A stretch of 7,972 nucleotides of DNA from Candidatus Sulfotelmatobacter sp. (GTDB lineage: Bacteria > Acidobacteriota > Terriglobia > Terriglobales > SbA1), in assembly GCA_030151135.1 (NCBI GenBank), contig JASLEQ010000423.1:1-7972 (forward strand). Reading direction: 5' to 3'. Both the position numbers and the translations under genes were made by a program. The notes under the pieces are model-generated. The model was not told the DNA's origin. It saw only the letters and a program-made list of their open reading frames with translations, and did not search any database. The number at the start of each line of letters is the position of its first letter. Position 1 is the stretch's first letter. Shown one piece after another: positions 1 through 6,342 of the stretch.

Positions 1-316
1 ACGTATCAACCTTCTCGTAAACGTCGGCATTAATCAGATTAAATCCGCCGTCGATCGTGTGGCTGTGAGAGTCGATGAATCCAGGAAAGAGACTCTTGCC
101 CCCAAGGTCGGTCCGCAAAGCATTCGGCGCGGCCTTCTCCACTTCCGGAAGGTTTCCGACCGCGAGAATTTTGCCCTCGCGTATAGCTACGGCTTCCGCA
201 TACGGGCTTTGCGGATTGGCAGTGAAGATTTGTGCGTGATAGAAAATCTGATCTTGTGCGTAGAGTAACGAAGTAGAGAGCAGCACCCAGCAGAGATGTC
301 CCAGGATTCGGCCCAT
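1..316 (-). CDS. Secreted YtcJ-like amidohydrolase, N-terminal part (runs off left edge)
   Basis: Translating the minus strand from the ATG at 316 gives an open frame of 105 codons to the window edge. It begins with a hydrophobic signal peptide (MGRILGHLCWVLLSTSLLYA, likely cut before QDQIF). Next come the N-terminal beta-strand elements of composite-domain metal-dependent hydrolases: IFYHAQIFTANP, then YAEAVAIREGKILAVG, then a GGKSLFPGFIDSHSH segment at about residues 74-88. The HSH pair is the HxH metal-binding motif at the end of the first barrel strand. The pattern best fits the amidohydrolase-3 (YtcJ) group, which hydrolyses amide or imide bonds with bound metal; the substrate cannot be told. 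The start is supported by a GGAAGG ribosome site (323-328) 6 bases upstream. About four fifths of the protein lies outside the window, so an intact C-terminus cannot be confirmed. Confidence 0.85.
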   Translation of the reverse strand, partial: MGRILGHLCWVLLSTSLLYAQDQIFYHAQIFTANPQSPYAEAVAIREGKILAVGNLPEVEKAAPNALRTDLGGKSLFPGFIDSHSHTIDGGFNLINADVYEKVDT

Positions 317-322
317 GCGGTA

Positions 323-361
323 CCTTCCGGTCGTGAGTTGTGACAGAAGCCACCTACTATA
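323..361 (-). promoter_or_regulatory. Possible promoter -10 and ribosome site of the amidohydrolase gene
   Basis: On the minus strand, TATAGT (356-361, five of six matches to TATAAT) lies about 40 bases before the ATG, and GGAAGG (323-328) is spaced 6 bases from it. No good -35 hexamer sits at 16-18 bases. A second similar hexamer, TATAGG, occurs at 381-386. The ribosome site is convincing; the promoter is tentative. Confidence 0.35.
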
Positions 362-414
362 CGCGTCCAACCGCCCCGTTCCTATACTCAAGCCAGGAGT
401 TCTATCGCAGCCAT

Positions 415-1197
415 TTAGCGGCATCCACTTTCGCTGCATTCATCCTTGCGATATTCGTCCACATACATCGTCCAGGGTGGTTCTCCCATCGCATCCCGGT
501 AAAGCCCAGTCTTGAAATAGACCAGACCGCGTGCGGGATATCCATGCGCCGGCTGGTACGCCGTTGGCCCACGATACTGGACAATACTCTGGCCATCGAG
601 CGTCGCAGTAATGCTTCCATTAGCACTGGAATCAAATCGGGTCACAAAACGGAAGTCGTGCCACCGCCCTCGAATATCATCGTCCCCCTGATAAAGCAGC
701 TCGGTTCCCTTCTCGTCCTTGCGGGTAATCTTGATCCGTCCCGCCTCGTATCGAAGCGCTAGAATCGGATAGTCCGGCCGGCATCGCTGCGCCTCGCACA
801 ATTGCCGCCACTGCGCAATCACCAGTCGCTCCGGTGTCAACGGGAAATCTTTAGGCAGATACAGACTGAACGAATACGCATAGCTGCGCGCCATTCGCGA
901 ATACAGCCACCACGATTCCATCAACTCATCTCTCTCGGTCGCCGCTCCGGTGTCGCTGGCAGCCTCATAACGGTCACCATCGCGAACCGTAATGGCCAGC
1001 GCGCGATGGCCCGAGCGAACAATATCTTCCTCGGGAACGACTGCTCCTTTCACAAAGCGCCACCTCGACCAGTGCATCCAACTCAGCGATGAGGACTCGA
1101 ACCCGTCATAAACATGGAGGGGAATGACACGCCGCGCGACGAACAGCAGCAACGGGAGTGCGGCAATAAGAGCGAGTGCCTGAAGAAGGCGCTTCAT
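415..1197 (-). CDS. Membrane-anchored or secreted polysaccharide lyase-fold protein (heparin lyase I-like)
   Basis: This 260-residue protein opens with an uncleaved anchor or signal sequence (MKRLLQALALIAALPLLLFVARR), so it should act outside the cytoplasmic membrane. The rest looks like a beta-jelly-roll of the polysaccharide-lyase family PF14099 (heparin lyase I-like). The features are an early DGFE strand (31-34), an ERDEL segment (88-92), AQWRQL (128-133), P-I-L-A-L-R strands, a RGRWHDF strand (176-182), a G-S-I-T-A-T-L-DG turn, and the typical closing pattern YFKTGLYR (227-234) followed by MYVDEYR. Such proteins cleave uronic-acid polysaccharides by beta-elimination or bind glycans. The substrate cannot be predicted. 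Arg131 stands where I expect a His in QWH of this family, which raises doubt about catalysis. The gene begins 21 bp after the zinc-ribbon stop codon, so the two are probably co-transcribed. The start codon is chosen because it places the signal sequence at the N-terminus; the ribosome site is weak. Confidence 0.65.
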   Translation of the reverse strand: MKRLLQALALIAALPLLLFVARRVIPLHVYDGFESSSLSWMHWSRWRFVKGAVVPEEDIVRSGHRALAITVRDGDRYEAASDTGAATERDELMESWWLYSRMARSYAYSFSLYLPKDFPLTPERLVIAQWRQLCEAQRCRPDYPILALRYEAGRIKITRKDEKGTELLYQGDDDIRGRWHDFRFVTRFDSSANGSITATLDGQSIVQYRGPTAYQPAHGYPARGLVYFKTGLYRDAMGEPPWTMYVDEYRKDECSESGCR

Positions 1198-1218
1198 TCG
1201 CGGGTGGGAAAAAGATCC

Positions 1219-1431
1219 CTAGCTGTCTTTTCGGTACAACAGATTTTTCATCGCCTCGCGGCGGGCGGCATTCGCGCCTTTGTCGCTTTTCAGCGGATCA
1301 GAAGAGTCCCCGGCCGCCACGGATTCGTCCTCGCTGCACGAGGGACATCGATTCGCGAAACCAGGCTTGCCCGGCCGTAGCTCGAACTCTTCTCCACAAA
1401 CAACGCAAGTTTTGATCGGATAAGCCATCAT
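1219..1431 (-). CDS. Small zinc-ribbon protein of unknown function
   Basis: This is a 70-residue protein (69 if translation starts at the second of two adjacent ATGs). Its N-terminal half has two cysteine pairs, C9-x2-C12 and C29-x2-C32, separated by 16 residues, which is the classic four-Cys zinc-ribbon or rubredoxin-like knuckle arrangement. An acidic linker (SEDESVAAGDSSDP) follows. The C-terminal tail is basic (AARREAMKNLLYRKDS) and probably helical. No signal peptide is present, so it should be cytoplasmic. It lies between mqnC (87 bp upstream) and the lyase-fold gene (21 bp downstream) on the same strand. I do not recognise a named family. It could bind nucleic acid or protein, or store metal, but nothing in the sequence decides this. 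The in-frame double Cys pair and the close spacing to the next gene support it being a real gene. Confidence 0.7.
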   Translation of the reverse strand: MMAYPIKTCVVCGEEFELRPGKPGFANRCPSCSEDESVAAGDSSDPLKSDKGANAARREAMKNLLYRKDS

Positions 1432-1472
1432 GCAACGACTATCCCGGTGTTCCTTCTACCCTTGTGTCCTAA

Positions 1473-1502
1473 CCTGTGATGTTTAGCTTCGCATCACACA
1501 GG
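1473..1502 (-). other. Stem-loop between mqnC and the zinc-ribbon gene
   Basis: TGTGATG (1475-1481) can pair with CATCACA (1492-1498) around a 10-base loop, and the flanking CC and GG can extend the stem across a 2-base bulge. It begins about 17 bases after the mqnC stop codon in the direction of transcription. No T-run follows, so it is not a standard intrinsic terminator. It may be an mRNA-stabilising or partial-termination hairpin. Confidence 0.4.
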
Positions 1503-1518
1503 AGCCCCGGCAACGAAT

Positions 1519-2565
1519 TTAGTTTAAGAAATACTGCCGGTACAAAGTATCCCGCTGCGCCGGACGGAAGCCCGCATCACGAATAATCCTGCGCAACTCC
1601 TCTTCCGTCGTGCAATTCGATACGCCGGCGGCCTTCACCACATTCTCCTCCAGCATCACTGACCCCACATCGTTCCCGCCAAAGCGCAGCCCCATCTGGC
1701 AGACTTTTAACCCCTGCGTCACCCAACTCGATTGCACATTAAGAAAATTCGAAAGGTAAAGCCGCGAAATCGCCAGCACCTTCAAATATTCGACCGCCGT
1801 GGCCTCGTCCCAATGCCTACCGCCGAGCGCAGTGTTCTGAGGCTGAAAGCTCCATGGAATAAACGCCGTAAACCCGCCGGTCTCTTCCTGCAATTCATAA
1901 AGCTTCTGAAAATGGTTGATGCGGTTCTCGTAATTCTCCCCGACTCCGAACATCATGGTCGCCGTAGTACGCATCCCGACCTGGTGAGCCGTGCGGTGTA
2001 CATTGATCCAGTCTTCCGTCAGGCATTTCAGCCGCGCAATCTTGTACCGCACTTCATCGTCAAGGATCTCCGCGCCGCCGCCGGGAATCGAATCCAGCCC
2101 CGCATCCTGCAGCCGCAGAATCGTGTCGCGAATCGAAAGTCCGCTGTACTCGGCAATCGCAATGATTTCCGACGCCGAATAACAATGCAGATGCACTTTG
2201 GGAAACCGCTGCTTGATCCCGCGCAGCATCTTCTCGTGCCAGTCGATCTTTAGGTCCGGATGTAATCCTCCCTGCATTAACACACCCGTTCCGCCGAGTT
2301 CGACTGTCTCGCGAATCTTCTCGTAAATCGTGTCAAACTCCAGGATGTAGCCTTCCTTCGCAGCCGGCCCTTTCAGCGGCCGATAAAACGCGCAGAAGGT
2401 GCAGTACTCGGTGCAATAGTTCGTGTAATTGATGTTGCGGTCGATGATGTAGGTAACAACGCCTTCCGGGTGCAACTTGCGACGGATGGCGTCGGCTTCC
2501 ATACCAATGCCGATCAGGTCGTCCGACTCGAACATGTCCAGGGCTTGCTGTTTCGTCAGGGGCAT
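1519..2565 (-). CDS. mqnC: Cyclic dehypoxanthinyl futalosine synthase (dehypoxanthine futalosine cyclase), radical SAM
   Basis: This 348-residue cytoplasmic enzyme of the futalosine route to menaquinone cyclises dehypoxanthinyl futalosine by radical SAM chemistry. The CX3CX2C motif that binds the 4Fe-4S cluster is seen as C51, C55 and C58 in NYCTEYCTFCAFYR. It is preceded by the family-typical VTYIIDRNINYTNY and followed by the glycine-rich TGVLMQGGLHP (about 96-106). Other conserved family stretches are SASEI, RLQDAGLDSIPGGGAEIL, TTATMMFG, FIPWSFQP and GGNDVGSVMLEENVV. Length matches the family (about 350-370). MqnA, MqnE (the other radical SAM enzyme) and futalosine hydrolase are not in this window, so the pathway genes are scattered. 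The ATG at 2565 is the only reasonable start: the frame closes at an upstream TAA with no other ATG between. The ribosome site is weak. A sigma70-like promoter lies at 2590-2618. Confidence 0.96.
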   Translation of the reverse strand: MPLTKQQALDMFESDDLIGIGMEADAIRRKLHPEGVVTYIIDRNINYTNYCTEYCTFCAFYRPLKGPAAKEGYILEFDTIYEKIRETVELGGTGVLMQGGLHPDLKIDWHEKMLRGIKQRFPKVHLHCYSASEIIAIAEYSGLSIRDTILRLQDAGLDSIPGGGAEILDDEVRYKIARLKCLTEDWINVHRTAHQVGMRTTATMMFGVGENYENRINHFQKLYELQEETGGFTAFIPWSFQPQNTALGGRHWDEATAVEYLKVLAISRLYLSNFLNVQSSWVTQGLKVCQMGLRFGGNDVGSVMLEENVVKAAGVSNCTTEEELRRIIRDAGFRPAQRDTLYRQYFLN

Positions 2566-2589
2566 AAAGAATTCACAGAACCATTCTTC

Positions 2590-2618
2590 ATTTTAAAGGA
2601 TTGGCGCGGAGTCGCCAA
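2590..2618 (-). promoter_or_regulatory. Candidate sigma70-type promoter of mqnC with overlapping inverted repeat
   Basis: On the minus strand TTGGCG (2613-2618, four of six -35 matches) is followed by a 17-base spacer and TAAAAT (2590-2595, five of six -10 matches). The expected transcription start would be about 18 bases before the mqnC ATG. The -35 hexamer is also one arm of an inverted repeat, TTGGCG-6-CGCCAA (2601-2618), which could be a regulator site or coincidence. Confidence 0.5.
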
Positions 2619-2731
2619 CGGATCAGGTCTTGAAATCGCAGAATTGCCAGGCGAAGGGCTACCACCGGAGTTCCAGATGCCAGCGCCTCTCTCGCTGCCG
2701 GTGAACTCGTCTCCGCTGAGCGCTGTTCGTT

Positions 2732-3532
2732 TCATGCAACGCGCACAACAGGAGCCAGTAATTTCCGTTCAGCATCACGCGCCAAATCGCGCCAGGTCGC
2801 ACCGTCGATGCCCCAGTTGAAGTATTCGTAAAAGAGCCTGCCGGAGTGCGGAGCGCGCCGAAAATCATAATGCGGTGCTTGGCGCAAGGCTTCTACTTGC
2901 GGATCCATAAACGGCGCGAGAGTTTTCGCTTGGGTCTTGAACTCGCGGATCATGTTCAGCTTCAGTTGGCGCTGCTTCGGCGCGAGTTGGTATCGATATT
3001 CCATTGCCCCCGCATGCGGCAAAAATTCATACGGTATGATCCCGCCGCTGTCAGCGTGATATCCCGTGAACTCCACCAGTTCGAATTTCTCCCCTGACTC
3101 TTCTCTCTCGATCAGTTTCTTCGCCAGGTGGCAGGCAAAAGCCACCGAATCGTGGTCTGGATGCCCGCCCTCATACGAGTGCGTCAGCACCACCTCGGGC
3201 CTGAGTCTCTCCAACAACCCAACAACCCTCGACGTGAGTTCTTCCAGCTGGAATGAGGTCTGCTGATCTGTGAAACCCAGGTTTGCAATGCCATCCTGAG
3301 GTACTCCAGCCAGCGCGAGAGCTCGTTCCGTCTCTTGCCTTCGGGCCAAGGCATACTCTCCGCCGTTGGCAAATCCGGCAGCGGTCGCGTCGGTCGTATT
3401 CAACGGTGAACCATCGGTTACATGGACGATCTGAATTCCCTTGCTGCGGCTGATCTTTATGGCGGCTCCGATCGTCTCATCGTCCGGATGCGCCGCTAGG
3501 ATCAGGGTTCGCGGCGTGCTGTCTGAGTGCAT
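2732..3532 (-). CDS. PIG-L / LmbE-family zinc-dependent deacetylase
   Basis: This 266-residue cytoplasmic protein carries both PIG-L signatures. AHPDDET lies at residues 14-20: H15 and D18 are the expected zinc ligands and D17 the general base. GGHPDHDSV lies at 122-130, with H127 as the third zinc ligand. The family removes N-acetyl groups from GlcNAc-type substrates, as in GlcNAc-PI, mycothiol and bacillithiol synthesis and small-molecule glycosides. The sequence does not show the closer hallmarks I would expect for BshB1, so I give no gene symbol. The substrate could be a GlcNAc-malate-like or other amino-sugar conjugate. The frame is open upstream to 3691, but that extension (MGCCAARAALWSKL...) resembles no domain. 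The ATG at 3532 has GGGGAAG just upstream and puts the first beta strand (RTLILAAHPDD) at the normal place. It is 165 bp from the TPR gene upstream and 166 bp from mqnC downstream. Confidence 0.9.
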   Translation of the reverse strand: MHSDSTPRTLILAAHPDDETIGAAIKISRSKGIQIVHVTDGSPLNTTDATAAGFANGGEYALARRQETERALALAGVPQDGIANLGFTDQQTSFQLEELTSRVVGLLERLRPEVVLTHSYEGGHPDHDSVAFACHLAKKLIEREESGEKFELVEFTGYHADSGGIIPYEFLPHAGAMEYRYQLAPKQRQLKLNMIREFKTQAKTLAPFMDPQVEALRQAPHYDFRRAPHSGRLFYEYFNWGIDGATWRDLARDAERKLLAPVVRVA

Positions 3533-3697
3533 ACTTCCCCGTTTTGAAAACCTTGAACCTTGGATGCCATTTTTCGCCAAGTCGCAACTGTCTTCGGCCT
3601 CGGGAAAATCAGGTAGGATATGCTGCAGAAAAGTGCATAAAGTGTGCGCAAGTTTCGACCACAACGCAGCTCGGGCCGCACAGCATCCCATGTTCCG

Positions 3698-5185
3698 CTA
3701 GCTCTTCGCCAAACTCGAAGTTCCTGCCGCCGGAGAATTGATCTTTACCAACGCCTCTTCGATGCTGGGAACTTTCCACTCCTGTAACTTCTTCGTCAGC
3801 GCCGCAGCCGAGGACGTATCTCCGGCTGCGCTGTAAGCCTTGATCAACAATTGCATTGAAAGTGGATTCGCTACGTCTTCTTCGAGATGAGTGATCGCAT
3901 CGGAATATTTATTTTGTGCGGCGAGCAACGTTCCAGCGGCGCCATGGTAGATGCGTTGTGTGTTGATGCTCGCACCGGAAACCGAGCCCATCGCTTCCAG
4001 TGCGGCCAACATCTTTTCCGCAGCCGCAAAGTCTCCCGCTGCGGCTGCGTGCTCTACGCGCACGCGAAGCTGCCGGGCTCTCTCCTCGCGGAAATCCAAT
4101 TCGGATATCTTCCCCTTCGCCGCCGCGAGCAGCGCCTCAGCATGATCTAAATTCTTCATAGCAGCTCCGGCATACGGCTCGTACATCGCCATCATGCGGT
4201 ATGCCCGCGCTTCCCATATCCATTGCTCGAGAGCGCGGGCCCTCACCGCCGCCTCCCGATAGGCAGTGTCTGCCTTCGAATACTTCTTTTCGCGAACATA
4301 TGTCAGCGCCAGCTTCTGCGAATATTCCGCCTTCGCCGAGTTGATCGGAGTTGCCGCGATCGCCTTGGCATATTCCTTGCGCGCTTGCGCTTCCTCGCCC
4401 ATCAGCGAATAGGTCTCTCCCAATTCCTTCTGCGAGATATAGAAACCAGGATCAATTCTCAACGCCAGCCGGTATTGCTCTAACGCTTCCTGGTACCTTC
4501 CCGCGAACCTCAACATCTCCCCGTAAGAGTCATGTGGATTCGGCTCCTTGGGCTGCAATGCGACATACTTCGAGGTGTATTCCAGCGCCTTATCGATATC
4601 CCCGAGCCGCGAGTAAATGTAGCCCAGCTGGTTGTAACAAGTGGCATAATTCGGATCTTCCGCCAGCGCCTGCAGAGTGACTTTCTTCGATGCTTCGTAC
4701 TCGTCCTGCCATCGGAACAACCAATAGCCGGCCATGAAGTGCAGGCGCTTGTCGTGTGGATACATCGCGAGCAGATCGTTCATTGCCATGATGCCTTCCA
4801 CATAACGGTTCTCGCGCACTCCCGCCAGCCACCGGATCAACAACTGCTCGCCGGGCGTCACATTCTTTACGAGAGACTCAGCTTTCACTCGATCGCGCGC
4901 TTCCTCCGCCGGATCTCCTGTCGTAAAACAGATCCAGACATAGGCTTGCGCAAAATTCGGATCGGCTTTAACGGCCTGGTTCCATTCGTCAACCGCGACA
5001 TTCCACCGGTGCTGCTCGTAATTCAACATAGCGCTGTCGAAATGCTGCAACGCTGCCGCGGAAACAGTCGTAACGGGAAGTGTCACGGAATCGGTGTTGT
5101 CCACCGCTCGAACCGGCATTCCTGCGGTCGACGCCGCAATGCAAATGATGGCCGGGAAGATTCTTGAAAGACGCGCTTGCTTCAT
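3698..5185 (-). CDS. Secreted tetratricopeptide-repeat (TPR) protein
   Basis: This protein of 495 residues starts at the ATG at 5185. A Sec signal peptide (MKQARLSRIFPAIICIAASTAGMPVRA) is followed by an array of TPR helices along most of the chain. The clearest repeats are at about 43-76 (ending AVKADPNF), 179-212 (YNQLGYIYSRLGDIDKALEYTSKYVALQP), 213-246 (YGEMLRFAGRYQEALEQYRLALRIDP), 247-280 and 288-321. More degenerate repeats run on to about 470, giving a superhelical scaffold for protein-protein contact in the periplasm or cell envelope. No catalytic domain is seen. The frame is open 21 codons further upstream to 5248, but only the 5185 start gives an N-terminal signal peptide, and a GGAAAAA-type ribosome site precedes it. 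Partners cannot be inferred from the neighbours; the gaps on both sides (165 and 279 bp) suggest its own transcription unit. Confidence 0.88.
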   Translation of the reverse strand: MKQARLSRIFPAIICIAASTAGMPVRAVDNTDSVTLPVTTVSAAALQHFDSAMLNYEQHRWNVAVDEWNQAVKADPNFAQAYVWICFTTGDPAEEARDRVKAESLVKNVTPGEQLLIRWLAGVRENRYVEGIMAMNDLLAMYPHDKRLHFMAGYWLFRWQDEYEASKKVTLQALAEDPNYATCYNQLGYIYSRLGDIDKALEYTSKYVALQPKEPNPHDSYGEMLRFAGRYQEALEQYRLALRIDPGFYISQKELGETYSLMGEEAQARKEYAKAIAATPINSAKAEYSQKLALTYVREKKYSKADTAYREAAVRARALEQWIWEARAYRMMAMYEPYAGAAMKNLDHAEALLAAAKGKISELDFREERARQLRVRVEHAAAAGDFAAAEKMLAALEAMGSVSGASINTQRIYHGAAGTLLAAQNKYSDAITHLEEDVANPLSMQLLIKAYSAAGDTSSAAALTKKLQEWKVPSIEEALVKINSPAAGTSSLAKS

Positions 5186-5464
5186 GATTTTTCCGTTCAG
5201 TTGCGAATGGCAAAGATAACCTTGCTTCATCGGAAATTTTGCTATCAATCTCCAGTGCCTTCACTCGTCACAGTTGATCGAAATAACGCACCAATATCCA
5301 CCGCGACGCAGGTCGGCGGGGCGTTCTGAAGACAAGGGCAAGGATCCGCATTCCGGGGTGCTTATTCACCGGATGCTGGTATTAGAAATCGTGCGGGGTA
5401 CTGCGGAAACGTAACCGTGGTAACGGCATGGCGACCAGAGTCAAAGCCAGCCTGACAGATCGAC

Positions 5465-6265
5465 TTACGGCAGTTCTCTTACCCAGATGTTGCGAAAGCT
5501 GAGCGGTTCGCTCTTGTCGCCGTGCGCCTGCAGTTTGATCGGCGCCCCGTCAAACTTTTTGTAAAAGGGTTGGCCGATATAGCGCGTCTCGCCTTTCAAT
5601 TCAAAATGATTTTCTACAATTACTCCATTGAAGAACACGGTCGCGTACGCCGGAGACTTCACCGATCCATCATCATTGAAGGTAGGAGCGGTCCAGACCA
5701 CATCGTAGACTTGCCACTGTCCAGGCTTGCGCGTCGGATTTGCCAGCGGGATCGCCTGCTTGTAAAGGCTGCCCGCCATGCCATTTACGTAGGTCTTATT
5801 GTTGTAGGAATCAAGGACCTGCAATTCGTATCCGGCATCGCCGGGACCTGTGGACGCCAAGAACAAGCCGCTGTTGCCTCGCGATTGACCGGATCCAGTA
5901 ATGTTCTCCGGGACCTTCCACTCCATATGAAACTGGTAATTATGGAATGTGCGCTTGGTTTCAATGTTGCCGGTACCTTTGGCCACGGTCATCACGCCAT
6001 TAGCAATGGTCCACTTGGCTGGCTGGGAGCGGTCCTGCGCCGAAACCCATTCGTCAAGATTCTTCCCGTCGAATAGAACGATGGCGTCCGATGGCGCCGC
6101 GCCGCAGGTCGCTCCCGGAGTCACCACTTTCGGCTCGGGCTGCCAAACTTCGGTATCCTCGGGTTTTGCCGTCGTCTCTTGTGCGTAAAGCGACATTGCC
6201 AGCACCAACAATCCTGCGAACGCGATGACCTTCAAAAATTGGATGCGCATAATGCACAAGAGCAT
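5465..6265 (-). CDS. Secreted DUF1080 / 3-keto-disaccharide hydrolase-like protein
   Basis: This 266-residue protein has a Sec signal peptide (core FLKVIAFAGLLVLAMSLYA, cut near AQ). The jelly-roll domain of PF06439 covers about residues 60-266. Visible hallmarks are LFDGKNLDEW (64-73), F-x-M-E-W (112-116), GNSGLFL (130-136), YELQVLDSY (146-154), GSLYKQ (165-170), WQVYDVVWTAP (184-194) and the C-terminal LQAHGD...SFRNIWVREL. Pfam names the family 3-keto-disaccharide hydrolase; members are proposed to cleave glycosides already oxidised at C3. That fits the divergent Gfo/Idh/MocA oxidoreductase next door, which could make such substrates. Two starts are possible. The ATG at 6265 has a GGAT about 8 bases upstream, while the ATG at 6250 (MRIQFLKV...) gives a more typical signal peptide but has no ribosome site. 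Location should be periplasmic or extracellular. Confidence 0.88.
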   Translation of the reverse strand: MLLCIMRIQFLKVIAFAGLLVLAMSLYAQETTAKPEDTEVWQPEPKVVTPGATCGAAPSDAIVLFDGKNLDEWVSAQDRSQPAKWTIANGVMTVAKGTGNIETKRTFHNYQFHMEWKVPENITGSGQSRGNSGLFLASTGPGDAGYELQVLDSYNNKTYVNGMAGSLYKQAIPLANPTRKPGQWQVYDVVWTAPTFNDDGSVKSPAYATVFFNGVIVENHFELKGETRYIGQPFYKKFDGAPIKLQAHGDKSEPLSFRNIWVRELP

Positions 6266-6287
6266 ACACCGAAATCCATAGGAATTT

Positions 6288-6302
6288 GCGGAAGTCTTCC
6301 GC
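6288..6302. promoter_or_regulatory. Candidate operator palindrome in the divergent promoter region
   Basis: GCGGAAG-T-CTTCCGC is a perfect inverted repeat with 7-bp arms and a single central base. It lies almost midway between the divergent starts at 6265 and 6343 in a gap of 77 bp. The flanks add a partly symmetric TTT and AAA. Size, symmetry and position fit a dimeric regulator, but no regulator gene is present in the window. Confidence 0.5.
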
Positions 6303-6308
6303 CAAACT

Positions 6309-6335
6309 TGCTACCATCGTCCTTCACTTCGGAGG
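6309..6335 (+). promoter_or_regulatory. Possible extended -10 and ribosome site of the oxidoreductase gene
   Basis: TGCTACCAT (6309-6317) resembles an extended -10 element (TGnTAnnAT), with an expected transcription start near 6324. GGAGG (6331-6335) is a strong ribosome site 7 bases before the ATG at 6343 and fixes the start. The palindrome at 6288-6302 would cover the -35 zone, which suits repression. Confidence 0.4.
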
Positions 6336-6342
6336 TCTTCTG

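Noticed and set aside
39..353. A 104-codon minus-strand frame at the left edge
   Set aside because: A different minus-strand frame in the same place encodes a recognisable signal peptide and the HxH motif of an amidohydrolase, so this one is a shadow.
1732..2253. A 173-codon plus-strand frame inside mqnC
   Set aside because: It is antisense to the conserved MqnC coding sequence and shows no recognisable motif.
3533..3691. N-terminal extension of the deacetylase frame up to 3691
   Set aside because: The extra 53 residues match no domain, whereas the ATG at 3532 has a ribosome site and gives the normal PIG-L N-terminus.
4532..5167. A 211-codon plus-strand frame inside the TPR gene
   Set aside because: It is antisense to a well-supported TPR array and its translation has no domain-like pattern.
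5186..5464. Regulatory elements or a small gene between the TPR and DUF1080 genes
   Set aside because: No good -35/-10 pair, strong hairpin with T-run or plausible small gene was found; the short CCGT/ACGG symmetry near 5415-5430 is too weak to report.
5522..6076. A 184-codon plus-strand frame inside the DUF1080 gene
   Set aside because: It is antisense to a clear PF06439 domain, with no ribosome site or motif of its own.
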